A DNA stretch of 20,872 nt, taken from contig DKGK01000008.1 in NCBI GenBank assembly GCA_002453265.1, positions 3,150-24,021 of the forward strand, read 5' to 3'. A program made the translations under genes and the position numbers. The notes below the pieces were generated by a model. That model was not told the DNA's origin. It saw nothing but the letters and a program-made list of their open reading frames with translations, and did not search any database. This stretch comes from Flavobacteriales bacterium UBA6772. Its GTDB lineage: Bacteria; Bacteroidota; Bacteroidia; Flavobacteriales; UBA7430. Shown in pieces: positions 7,966-13,999 of the stretch (its first letter is position 1; each line of letters opens with the position of its first letter).

Positions 7966-8910
7966 TTACTTGATGAACTCGTTAAATTCAGCAATTTCAG
8001 ATTGGTATTTTTCCTCTGGTAATGCAACGTAGCCTACTTCATTTGCAATAACACTTGCCGATTGTAAATAGAAATGTACAAAGTTTATTACTTCAGGTTT
8101 TGTCGCAGCGGTATTGCTAACGTATATAAAAATGGGTCTAGAGAGTGGTTCGTATACTCCAGAAGACACAGTTTCTAATGATGGAATAATCCCTCCATCA
8201 CCATTATTAACAGCTACTAAATCTAACTTGTCTTTATTTTCTTCATAATACGCTAATCCAAAGAAACCTAAAGAGTATTTATCGGTAGCTATACCCTGAA
8301 CTAAAACATTATCGTCTTCTGAGGCTGTATAGTCGCCACGAGTACCAATTTTTTTTCCACATATAACTTCTGCAAAGTAATCGTAAGTTCCTGAGGCTAC
8401 TCCAGGACCAAAAAGGTGAATCTCTTTGTTTGGCCATTCTGCTCTTATTTGATTCCAATATAAGATGTTTTCTTGTGCCTCTGGTTCCCACATTTTTTTC
8501 AGTTCCTCCACAGTTATTGTACTGAGCCAGTCGTTATCTGGATTTTTTATAACTGCCAAGCCATCGTAGGCAACTGTAAGTTCTATCCATGAGATATTAT
8601 TTTCTGTACAAGCAGTTTGTTCTCTTTCTTTTATAGGTCTTGAAGCATCGTTAATATCTATTTCTCCACGATAGAACTTTTTAAATCCACCTCCAGTACC
8701 AGAAACACCAACAGTTACTTTTACTGCTGCCTGCTCTATTCTGTATTCTTCTGCTATTGCTTCAGTTATAGGATATACGGTACTCGATCCATCAATTTTA
8801 ATTTCACCTATAAGTACATTTTCTTTAGTTTGTTTGGTGCTTTTGTTTGTTCCGCAGGATGCAACTAATATAGTTGCTGTGAACAAGGTAATAATAGTTT
8901 TTCTTTTCAT
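7966..8910 (-). CDS. pstS: PstS, phosphate-binding lipoprotein of the ABC transporter
   Basis: A 314-residue periplasmic phosphate-binding protein. The N-terminus MKRKTIITLFTATILVASC is a lipoprotein signal peptide with C19 as the lipidated cysteine, so it should be anchored in a membrane. Phosphate-binding loops are visible: DGSSTVYPI at 40-48, SGTGGGF at 70-76, NDASRPI at 87-93 and GPGVASGTYDYF at 168-179, whose serines, threonines and arginine bond phosphate in the family. It is the promoter-proximal gene of pstSCAB-phoU. The long upstream region carries a CTTAACA-type 11-bp-period array (9007-9035) oriented toward this gene, and a TAGATTTG box (8937-8944) lies 26 bases before the start. 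Induction under phosphate limitation is expected from the family and arrangement. Confidence 0.93.
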   Translation of the reverse strand: MKRKTIITLFTATILVASCGTNKSTKQTKENVLIGEIKIDGSSTVYPITEAIAEEYRIEQAAVKVTVGVSGTGGGFKKFYRGEIDINDASRPIKEREQTACTENNISWIELTVAYDGLAVIKNPDNDWLSTITVEELKKMWEPEAQENILYWNQIRAEWPNKEIHLFGPGVASGTYDYFAEVICGKKIGTRGDYTASEDDNVLVQGIATDKYSLGFFGLAYYEENKDKLDLVAVNNGDGGIIPSLETVSSGVYEPLSRPIFIYVSNTAATKPEVINFVHFYLQSASVIANEVGYVALPEEKYQSEIAEFNEFIK

Positions 8911-8936
8911 CTTTGTTTTCGTTTTTGATTACAGGC

Positions 8937-8944
8937 CAAATCTA
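8937..8944 (-). promoter_or_regulatory. Candidate -7 box of the pst operon
   Basis: TAGATTTG on the minus strand matches TAnnTTTG and lies 26 bases upstream of the pstS start. No TTG is found at the -33 position. It is about 62 bases from the nearest repeat of the 9007-9035 array, longer than expected for a directly activating Pho box, so a different start point closer to the array (TATAGG, near 8987-8982) remains possible. Confidence 0.35.
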
Positions 8945-9006
8945 AAGCCTAAATTGTGTAGTCCTGTTACTAGACTTTTAACCTATAATTAAGAAATAAT
9001 AAATAT

Positions 9007-9035
9007 TGTTATGCTCTTGTTAAGGTCTTGTTAAG
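9007..9035 (-). promoter_or_regulatory. Pho-box-like array A facing pstS
   Basis: On the minus strand three 7-bp elements occur at exact 11-bp spacing: CTTAACA (9035-9029), CTTAACA (9024-9018) and CATAACA (9013-9007), each separated by 4 bases. This is the 7+4 layout of the Escherichia coli Pho box, with a different sequence. It is oriented toward pstS, with phoB encoded 1.6 kb away. Binding by PhoB is inferred. Confidence 0.6.
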
Positions 9036-9163
9036 TACCTTTGATAATTGTGCTTATTTCTACAGCTTTATTTTGCTTAATTGTTATTTGTAAATTAATT
9101 ATTTTACATATTTTTACTCAAAATTATTATTTTAATCGTCTAATTTTTAGATGTGTACACCCG

Positions 9164-9203
9164 CTTAACCTAAACTTAACATTAGGTTTATTTTAGTTTA
9201 ACC
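9164..9203 (+). promoter_or_regulatory. Pho-box-like array B facing the PiT unit
   Basis: On the plus strand CTTAACC (9164-9170) and CTTAACA (9175-9181) lie 11 bp apart. A third copy, TTTAACC (9197-9203), is 22 bp further on, in phase; the intervening position 9186-9192 is degenerate (GTTTATT). Orientation is toward the downstream small ORF and PiT gene. A weak -7-like TTTATTTG sits 20 bases after the last repeat. Confidence 0.55.
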
Positions 9204-9223
9204 AACCTGTGTAGTTTATGTAC

Positions 9224-9231
9224 TTTATTTG
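9224..9231 (+). promoter_or_regulatory. Candidate -7 box of the small ORF and PiT unit
   Basis: TTTATTTG differs from TAnnTTTG at one of the fixed positions. It lies 20 bases after the last repeat of array B and 27 bases before the ATG at 9259. A weak box with activator repeats in place of a -33 element is what an activator-dependent promoter would show, but this is inference. Confidence 0.3.
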
Positions 9232-9258
9232 CAGAGTAAAATTTAAATAACACACGTT

Positions 9259-9354
9259 ATGAACACTACTTCTACAGTTACAAGAATCGAAATCAGCAAG
9301 TTTTTATATGCAGCTATTTTAGTTGCCGTATACACTATCGCTGTATTAGCATAA
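9259..9354 (+). CDS. 31-residue single-span membrane peptide
   Basis: A short ORF starting at ATG 9259 and ending at TAA 9352-9354 encodes MNTTSTVTRIEISKFL followed by a hydrophobic run, YAAILVAVYTIAVLA, to the C-terminus. This is a polar N-terminus of about 13 residues and one membrane span of about 18. It lies between the candidate promoter and the PiT gene, whose ATG is 33 bases downstream, so the two would share a transcript and be induced together. I do not recognise the family. Its position and clean topology argue for a real gene that modulates or stabilises the permease, or for a leader peptide. Chance is possible for an ORF this short, although nothing else explains the 157 bases between the promoter-like box and the PiT start. 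Confidence 0.55.
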   Translation: MNTTSTVTRIEISKFLYAAILVAVYTIAVLA

Positions 9355-9370
9355 TTAGATTTTCTAATTA
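9352..9370 (+). other. AT-rich inverted repeat between the small ORF and the PiT gene
   Basis: TAATTAGA (9352-9359) and TCTAATTA (9363-9370) form an 8-bp stem with a 3-nt loop. The stem includes the stop codon of the 31-codon ORF and ends 17 bases before the PiT start. It has no T-run, so it is not a classic terminator; it could affect translation coupling or RNA stability. Confidence 0.35.
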
Positions 9371-9387
9371 ATACACTTATTAATATT

Positions 9388-10530
9388 ATGAAGAAGCTAA
9401 TCAAACGATTTAGTTTTCCTGTTTCTCTTTGGCTACAAAAAGACGAGAAATCTTTTCTTACTTTTGTTATAGCAGCTTTTATGCTTGCTATGTTTGCAAC
9501 ACCTTATCCTCAATTTGCAATGTGGGTAGGGTTTTTATTTGCCGCTTATGCTGCAGTTGCCAACGATTCTATTCAAACATTAGGGACTTTTATAGCTTCT
9601 AATCAAGATAAAAAATGGTGGGTGCTTTGGATTTTTATTGGTGGTATATTTTTATGTACCGTTGGTTATAGTTGGTATAACTATAATGGTGATGTGTCTC
9701 ACGGTCGTTTAATGGCTAAAGGATTTGAAATAGCTCCCAAGAAATTCCACTTCTTGCAAATTGCTGCTCCAATATTCTTATTAATACTTACTCGTTTAAG
9801 AATGCCTGTTTCAACAACATTCATTCTCTTAACTTCTTTCGCTACAGCTCCTGCGGCTATTGGTAAAGTATTAGCAAAAAGTATGAGTGGTTATATATTA
9901 GCCTTCTTTTTAGGGGTAACAGTATTCTTAATTATTTCTAAACTCGCAAAAAAATATTTTGTTGGAGAAGCTAAGTTCGGTTGGACTATAGCCCAATGGA
10001 TTACTTCGGGTACGCTTTGGTCTGTTTGGTTAATGCAAGATGCAGCAAATATTGCAGTTTACCTTCCTCGTGACATGGTTTTTGCCGAGTTTATGGGCTT
10101 TGCTATGGTTGTGTTTATAGGTTTAGGTTTATTGTTCTATTATAAAGGTGGCAGAATTCAAAAAATTGTAACCGAAAAGTCAGTTATTACTGATGTTCGT
10201 TTTGCTACGATTGTAGATTTTATTTACTGTATTATCTTATTTTACTTTAAATTATACAGTTCTGTACCTATGAGTACAACATGGGTGTTTATCGGTTTAC
10301 TAGGTGGTAGAGAGGTCGCAATGGCTATTCGTAAAACAGGAGATCATAGCGTAGGGCACTCTGTTAAATTATTACTAAAAGATTTTTCTTATGCCATGAT
10401 AGGTCTATTTATATCCATTGCTATTGCAATAGGTGTAAACGATCAACTATCATTAACCTCAATGATGGAAACAATTCCTTCAGAGTTTGCTTCTGGAATT
10501 ACAAAGTTCTTTAGTAAGTTAGGACTATAA
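9388..10530 (+). CDS. PiT-family inorganic phosphate transporter
   Basis: A 380-residue inner-membrane permease for phosphate, driven by an ion gradient in characterised relatives. The PiT family carries two inverted repeats with a GANDxAN-type signature. Here the counterparts are diverged: VANDSIQTLGT near residue 57 and MQDAANIAVYLPR near residue 216. The paired motifs MPVSTTF and VPMSTTWVF are well conserved and support the assignment. About ten hydrophobic segments are visible. The gene follows the 31-codon ORF and ends before a strong terminator. Array B upstream suggests phosphate control, which would be notable because PiT carriers are often treated as low-affinity constitutive systems. 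Whether it imports or exports phosphate cannot be read from the sequence. Confidence 0.85.
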   Translation: MKKLIKRFSFPVSLWLQKDEKSFLTFVIAAFMLAMFATPYPQFAMWVGFLFAAYAAVANDSIQTLGTFIASNQDKKWWVLWIFIGGIFLCTVGYSWYNYNGDVSHGRLMAKGFEIAPKKFHFLQIAAPIFLLILTRLRMPVSTTFILLTSFATAPAAIGKVLAKSMSGYILAFFLGVTVFLIISKLAKKYFVGEAKFGWTIAQWITSGTLWSVWLMQDAANIAVYLPRDMVFAEFMGFAMVVFIGLGLLFYYKGGRIQKIVTEKSVITDVRFATIVDFIYCIILFYFKLYSSVPMSTTWVFIGLLGGREVAMAIRKTGDHSVGHSVKLLLKDFSYAMIGLFISIAIAIGVNDQLSLTSMMETIPSEFASGITKFFSKLGL

Positions 10531-10540
10531 CATTATTAAA

Positions 10541-10574
10541 AAAAAACTCCCTTCTTAACTAGGGAGTTTTTTTT
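10541..10574 (+). terminator. Strong bidirectional-looking terminator after the PiT gene
   Basis: AAAAAACTCCCT (10541-10552) pairs perfectly with AGGGAGTTTTTT (10561-10572) around an 8-nt loop, followed by further T residues to 10574. It separates the PiT unit from phoB-phoR. Confidence 0.93.
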
Positions 10575-10586
10575 GCACTTATTCTT

Positions 10587-10594
10587 TATATTTA
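10587..10594 (+). promoter_or_regulatory. Candidate -7 box of phoB-phoR
   Basis: TATATTTA matches TAnnTTTG except at the last base and lies 18 bases before the phoB ATG, directly after the terminator. No CTTAACA repeats were found here, so autoregulation is not evident. Confidence 0.35.
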
Positions 10595-10612
10595 CAAAAA
10601 CTTTTTTTGATT

Positions 10613-11308
10613 ATGACCAGTAATAATCGCATACTCTTAGTAGATGATGAAAAAGATATTCTAGAATTTTTAAGTTACAACCTAAAAAAAGAAGGATTTG
10701 AAGTTGCTACTTGTACTAATGGACAAATGGCTTTGGATACACTGAAGGATTTTAAGCCACACCTTATTGTATTAGATGTGATGATGCCTGGAATGGATGG
10801 TATAGAAACCTGCGAAAATATTAGAGCTAATCCAGATTACGATAATGTTTTAATTACATTTTTAACTGCTCGATCCGAAGATTATTCTCAGGTTGCTGGC
10901 TTAGAAGCAGGTGCCGATGATTATATTAATAAGCCTATAAAACCTAAGGTTTTGGTGAGTAGGGTAAAGGCACTTTTAAGACGAAAAGGTTCTGCTTCAG
11001 TTTTAGAAGAAAAGATCGATATTATTGAAATAGCAGATCTAAACATAAACAGAGAACGTTATTTAGTTACTGTTGATGATGAGCCTTTGGCACTTCCTCG
11101 CAAGGAATTCGAAATCTTATACCTACTTGCTTCCAAACCTGGAAAGGTCTTTAAGAGAGATGAAATTTTTGATAAAATTTGGGGTGATGGAGTTGTCGTA
11201 GGTGGTAGAACTATTGATGTGCACGTTCGTAAATTACGTGAAAAATTAGGTAGAAATTATATTGAAACTGTAAAAGGTGTTGGTTATAAATTTAGATTGA
11301 ATGAATAA
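10613..11308 (+). CDS. phoB: PhoB-like response regulator (receiver plus winged-helix DNA-binding domain)
   Basis: A 231-residue OmpR/PhoB-class transcription factor. The receiver domain (residues 5-122) has the acidic pair D11-D12 in VDDEKD, phospho-acceptor D55 in VLDVMMPGMDG, the switch threonine in FLTAR and the lysine of INKPIKP. The winged helix covers about 135-230 (LPRKEFEILYLLASKPGKVFKRDEIF, GRTIDVHVRKLREKLG, ETVKGVGYKF). I use ATG 10613; a TTG six bases earlier would add only two residues. The adjacent kinase gene overlaps the stop by 8 bases. Location inside a Pst/PiT phosphate island supports the PhoB role: transcription activation when phosphate is scarce. Other OmpR-family duties cannot be excluded by sequence alone. 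The CTTAACA arrays at 9007-9203 are its likely targets. Confidence 0.87.
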   Translation: MTSNNRILLVDDEKDILEFLSYNLKKEGFEVATCTNGQMALDTLKDFKPHLIVLDVMMPGMDGIETCENIRANPDYDNVLITFLTARSEDYSQVAGLEAGADDYINKPIKPKVLVSRVKALLRRKGSASVLEEKIDIIEIADLNINRERYLVTVDDEPLALPRKEFEILYLLASKPGKVFKRDEIFDKIWGDGVVVGGRTIDVHVRKLREKLGRNYIETVKGVGYKFRLNE

Positions 11309-12353
11309 AACAACTAAGTTTATTAGTAAGTTTAAATCAGCCATGTCTCAATCTTGGTTAGTTTCTTTTGTAGCTTCATTACTTTTAATGCTTGTAATGA
11401 CTATACATATAGTCTTATTCGAGTTTTCGATTTGCTTCTCTAATTCTGTAATATTAGTCTCTTCGGTTGGATTTACTAGTTTCTTCTTAATTCACTGGTT
11501 GGTAGATCAGTTTATCTATAATAAGATTAAATTGATTTACAAAAACATAAATGACTTAAAGTCTAAACCCGGAGATTTGAAAAATATAAACCTTAGAAAG
11601 GTTAATAAAGATGTAAATTCTTGGAATGTTAAAAACGAACAAGAAATTCAAAAACTAATGATTCGTGAAAGTTATCGTCGCCAGTTTGTTGGAAACGTAG
11701 CACACGAATTAAAAACACCCATTTTTAATATTCAAGGTTATATAGACACCTTGCTAGATGGCGCTATAGACGATAAAGAAATAAATCGTAAGTTCTTAGA
11801 GCGTGCTAATAAAAGCGTTGCTCGAATGATACATATTGTTGAAGATTTAGATCAAATTACGAAACTCGAAGCTGGAACTATAGATATAGAAGAAGAGCCA
11901 GTAGATATAATTGAAGTTATTCAAGATGTGGTTGATCAATTAGAATTAAAAGCAAAAAAACGAAATGTAAATTTGGTCGTTAAACATCAACAAATAGGTC
12001 GGTTTTTAGTGCAGGTTGATGTAGAGAAAATTAAGCAAGTACTTATAAATCTTATTGTAAATGCCATAAAGTATGGTAAAGAAGGTGGCGAGGTTATTTG
12101 TAGAACATATTCTATGGGAGAGCAAGTTTTAGTAGAAATAGCCGATGACGGAAATGGAATCCCTGCAGAGCATATTAATAAAATATTCGAACGCTTTTAT
12201 AGAGTAGATAATGCTAGAGACAGAGGTCAGGGTGGTTCTGGATTAGGGCTTTCAATAGTAAAACACATTATCGAAGCACACCATCAAACTATTAATATTA
12301 GAAGTACCGAAGGAGAAGGATGTACCTTTTCTTTTACGCTGAAAAAAGTGTAA
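11301..12353 (+). CDS. phoR: PhoR-like sensor histidine kinase
   Basis: A 350-residue membrane kinase. Two transmembrane helices lie at about residues 19-41 and 46-68 with almost no periplasmic loop, so an extracytoplasmic ligand is unlikely and sensing probably runs through PstSCAB and PhoU, as known for enterobacterial PhoR. No PAS domain is obvious in the 60-residue linker. The dimerisation domain has phospho-acceptor H135 in VAHELKTP. The ATPase domain is complete: N-box NLIVNAIKYG (N254), G1 DDGNGIP at 282-288, F-box FERFYRVD, and G2 GGSGLGLSIV at 311-320. The start overlaps the phoB stop by 8 bases (ATGAATAA), giving translational coupling. Confidence 0.88.
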   Translation: MNKTTKFISKFKSAMSQSWLVSFVASLLLMLVMTIHIVLFEFSICFSNSVILVSSVGFTSFFLIHWLVDQFIYNKIKLIYKNINDLKSKPGDLKNINLRKVNKDVNSWNVKNEQEIQKLMIRESYRRQFVGNVAHELKTPIFNIQGYIDTLLDGAIDDKEINRKFLERANKSVARMIHIVEDLDQITKLEAGTIDIEEEPVDIIEVIQDVVDQLELKAKKRNVNLVVKHQQIGRFLVQVDVEKIKQVLINLIVNAIKYGKEGGEVICRTYSMGEQVLVEIADDGNGIPAEHINKIFERFYRVDNARDRGQGGSGLGLSIVKHIIEAHHQTINIRSTEGEGCTFSFTLKKV

Positions 12354-12371
12354 TGTTAATTAATCACTTTT
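12344..12371. terminator. Possible shared terminator between convergent phoR and SRPBCC genes
   Basis: AAAAGTG (12344-12350) and CACTTTT (12365-12371) pair around a 14-nt loop. The hairpin spans the 6-base gap between the two stop codons and overlaps both coding ends. The A/T ends of the stem would supply a T-tract in either direction, but the loop is long and the stem is weak. Confidence 0.35.
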
Positions 12372-12878
12372 CTCAATCAAATCTTTAAGTAAGTCATAAT
12401 TTACTTGTGCTTGTTGTTGAAATGCACTTTTTAGCAAGTAAAACATCGAGCGGTAAAAAAGATTATTTCCTTCTGATATAGTGAAAGCTTTGATTGTTGT
12501 TTTTTCCTCGTTACCTTCAAAGTAAATACCAACAGTTCCTTTAAAAAAGTCTGTATTCATTTCGAAAACAAACTTTTCATTTTTTTTGTATTCTATTAAT
12601 TCTTCGGTAAATTCAAATAGCTCTCCATCTTGTTCAAAGTGCATTAAAAAACGAGAACCCACTACCAGTTCTTTTCCACTTAGAATTTCTTTTCCTACAT
12701 AGCCTACTAACCATTGGGATGTTAAGGAGTCATCTATAAAATTTTTAAAAGATTCCTCTACAGAAGCATTTACTTCTACCTGATTTTGGTAGTTGAAGCT
12801 AGGGTGAAAAAAACCTAAACTAAAAAATGCTAAGGTGATTCCTATAAGACCTATTAAGGTAAACTTTACGAAGCGCAT
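12360..12878 (-). CDS. SRPBCC/START-like protein with N-terminal membrane anchor
   Basis: A 172-residue protein with one hydrophobic N-terminal segment (about residues 5-25, KFTLIGLIGITLAFFSLGFF), an uncleaved anchor or a signal sequence. The remainder resembles the SRPBCC helix-grip fold: NYQNQVEVNASVEESFKNFIDD at the start of the domain, a central run of beta strands (SRFLMHFEQDGELFEFTEEL, KFVFEMNTDFFKGTVGIYF, KTTIKAFTIS), and a long C-terminal helix that would close the ligand cavity. Such proteins bind hydrophobic ligands; no catalytic residue or ligand can be named. It stands alone, convergent with phoR and divergent from trmB, with its own -7 box TATATTTG. Fold assignment is moderate; function is unknown. 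Confidence 0.65.
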   Translation of the reverse strand: MRFVKFTLIGLIGITLAFFSLGFFHPSFNYQNQVEVNASVEESFKNFIDDSLTSQWLVGYVGKEILSGKELVVGSRFLMHFEQDGELFEFTEELIEYKKNEKFVFEMNTDFFKGTVGIYFEGNEEKTTIKAFTISEGNNLFYRSMFYLLKSAFQQQAQVNYDLLKDLIEKSD

Positions 12879-12897
12879 AATTAAAAATTTGTTTCTT

Positions 12898-12905
12898 CAA
12901 ATATA
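12898..12905 (-). promoter_or_regulatory. -7 box of the SRPBCC gene
   Basis: TATATTTG on the minus strand matches TAnnTTTG and sits 19 bases before the start codon. No good -33 TTG is seen. Confidence 0.5.
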
Positions 12906-12930
12906 GAAAAAGATATCCTTATTGAATTTG

Positions 12931-12938
12931 TATTTTTG
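12931..12938 (+). promoter_or_regulatory. -7 box of trmB
   Basis: TATTTTTG matches TAnnTTTG and lies 19 bases before the GTG start at 12958. It argues against translation starting at the TTG at 12922, which lies upstream of this box. Confidence 0.5.
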
Positions 12939-12957
12939 CACAGCAAAAAATAAAACT

Positions 12958-13635
12958 GTGGGAAAGAATAAACATAGAAAGTTCGCTGATAACGAGACCT
13001 TCGCAAACATGGTGCAAGCACCAAGAGCCGACTTATTAGAAAACGGTCTTCCTTTAAAAGGGAAATGGCATAAAGAGTTTTTCAAAAACAATAAACCAAT
13101 TGTGTTAGAATTAGGTTGTGGTAAAGGAGAATATACCGTAGGTTTAGGAGAGCGATTCCCCGATAAAAATTTTATTGGAATAGATATTAAAGGAGCACGT
13201 ATGTGGCGTGGTGCTCGTACGGCTACCGATAATAAAATGGATAATATTGGTTTTTTAAGAACCCATATAGAATTGATTCACAACTGCTTTGCTAAAGGTG
13301 AGGTTAGCGAAGTTTGGATTACTTTTCCAGACCCACAGATAAAATACCGTCGTAGAAAAAAACGTCTTACGGCACCCGATATGTTAGAAATGTACCGTAA
13401 AGTATTAACCGACGATGCAATCATTCATCTCAAAACAGACTCCCAATTTTTGCATGGTTATACTCTCGGTATAGTAGAGGGCTATGGACACAAAGTATTA
13501 GATTCTAGTTACGATATAGATCGTCAGAAATCAGACAACGAATTGCTTAAAATTCGTACCAATTACGAGAGTATTTTCCGAGATAAAGGAATGACCATAA
13601 CTTATATTAAATTTCAACTCTGCAAACTTGACTAA
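12958..13635 (+). CDS. trmB: TrmB, tRNA (guanine-N7)-methyltransferase
   Basis: A 225-residue SAM-dependent enzyme that methylates guanosine 46 in the tRNA variable loop. The Rossmann motif I is ELGCGKGEY at 51-59, with the acidic SAM-ribose ligand in GIDIKG at 74-79. The TrmB signature is TFPDPQIKYRRRKKRL at 122-137, and TNYE with the terminal ITYIKFQL closes the fold. I start it at GTG 12958, which gives MGKNKHRKF, the usual flavobacterial N-terminus; a longer reading from TTG 12922 would overlap the promoter box. The last 8 bases overlap the next gene, so the two are co-translated. Confidence 0.93.
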   Translation: MGKNKHRKFADNETFANMVQAPRADLLENGLPLKGKWHKEFFKNNKPIVLELGCGKGEYTVGLGERFPDKNFIGIDIKGARMWRGARTATDNKMDNIGFLRTHIELIHNCFAKGEVSEVWITFPDPQIKYRRRKKRLTAPDMLEMYRKVLTDDAIIHLKTDSQFLHGYTLGIVEGYGHKVLDSSYDIDRQKSDNELLKIRTNYESIFRDKGMTITYIKFQLCKLD

Positions 13636-13960
13636 AACCGATCCATCAGATTCATTTTTTGTGCGTTGCTATGCAGTATCGCAAAGAATACCTTATGGAA
13701 AAGTAACTAGTTACGGCGCAATTGCGAAATATTTAGGTGCTGCTCGTTCTGCTCGAATGGTTGGTTGGGCAATCAATAAATCTTTAGGTAAAAATGTTCC
13801 AGCTCATAGAGTCGTTAATAAAATTGGGCTTTTAACAGGTAAGCATCACTTTGATGGAAGTAATTTAATGAAGCAGTTATTGGAAAATGAAGGGCATAAA
13901 TTTAATGGCGATCAGCTCTTAAATTTTAATGAGGTATTTTGGACTCCTACAGATACATAA
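13628..13960 (+). CDS. Alkyltransferase-like protein (MGMT-related, catalytic cysteine replaced by alanine)
   Basis: A 110-residue protein corresponding to the DNA-binding domain of O6-alkylguanine-DNA alkyltransferase: IPYGKVTSYGAIAKYLG at 21-37, ARMVGWAIN at 42-50 and NKIGLLTGKHHF near 64-75. The catalytic PCHR motif reads PAHRVV at 58-63, with A59 in place of the alkyl-accepting cysteine. It therefore cannot repair by alkyl transfer. By analogy to the Atl proteins, which flip out O6-alkylguanine and recruit nucleotide excision repair, it is probably a lesion-recognition factor. The start is TTG 13628, overlapping trmB by 8 bases; the next in-frame ATG is inside the domain (residue 44). The pairing with trmB may be transcriptional convenience only. 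Confidence 0.82.
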   Translation: MTKTDPSDSFFVRCYAVSQRIPYGKVTSYGAIAKYLGAARSARMVGWAINKSLGKNVPAHRVVNKIGLLTGKHHFDGSNLMKQLLENEGHKFNGDQLLNFNEVFWTPTDT

Positions 13961-13974
13961 ACCTTTGATTTTTG

Positions 13975-13982
13975 TACCTTTG
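13975..13982 (+). promoter_or_regulatory. -7 box of the mrp-nifU-kor operon
   Basis: TACCTTTG matches TAnnTTTG and lies 17 bases before the mrp ATG. No convincing -33 TTG at the usual distance was seen. Confidence 0.5.
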
Positions 13983-13999
13983 AATCTTAAATTTACAGA

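Larger units (their letters stand above)
8911..9258. other. Divergent regulatory region between pstS and the PiT unit
   Basis: These 348 bases hold no gene that I can support. The region is strongly AT-rich and contains two 11-bp-period repeat arrays, at 9007-9035 and 9164-9203, plus candidate -7 boxes for each direction. Between the arrays, about 9040-9160 is AT-rich DNA with no element I recognise. Confidence 0.7.

Noticed and set aside
8961..8984. A further CTTAACA-like copy near CTGTTAC (8964-8970)
   Set aside because: It is 42-43 bp from array A, not a multiple of 11, and matches poorly.
10607..10612. PhoB start at a TTG two codons upstream
   Set aside because: The ATG at 10613 gives a normal receiver-domain N-terminus, and the two extra codons add nothing.
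12922..12957. Extended TrmB N-terminus from a TTG
   Set aside because: It would precede the -7 box at 12931-12938, and the GTG at 12958 gives the typical MGKNK N-terminus.
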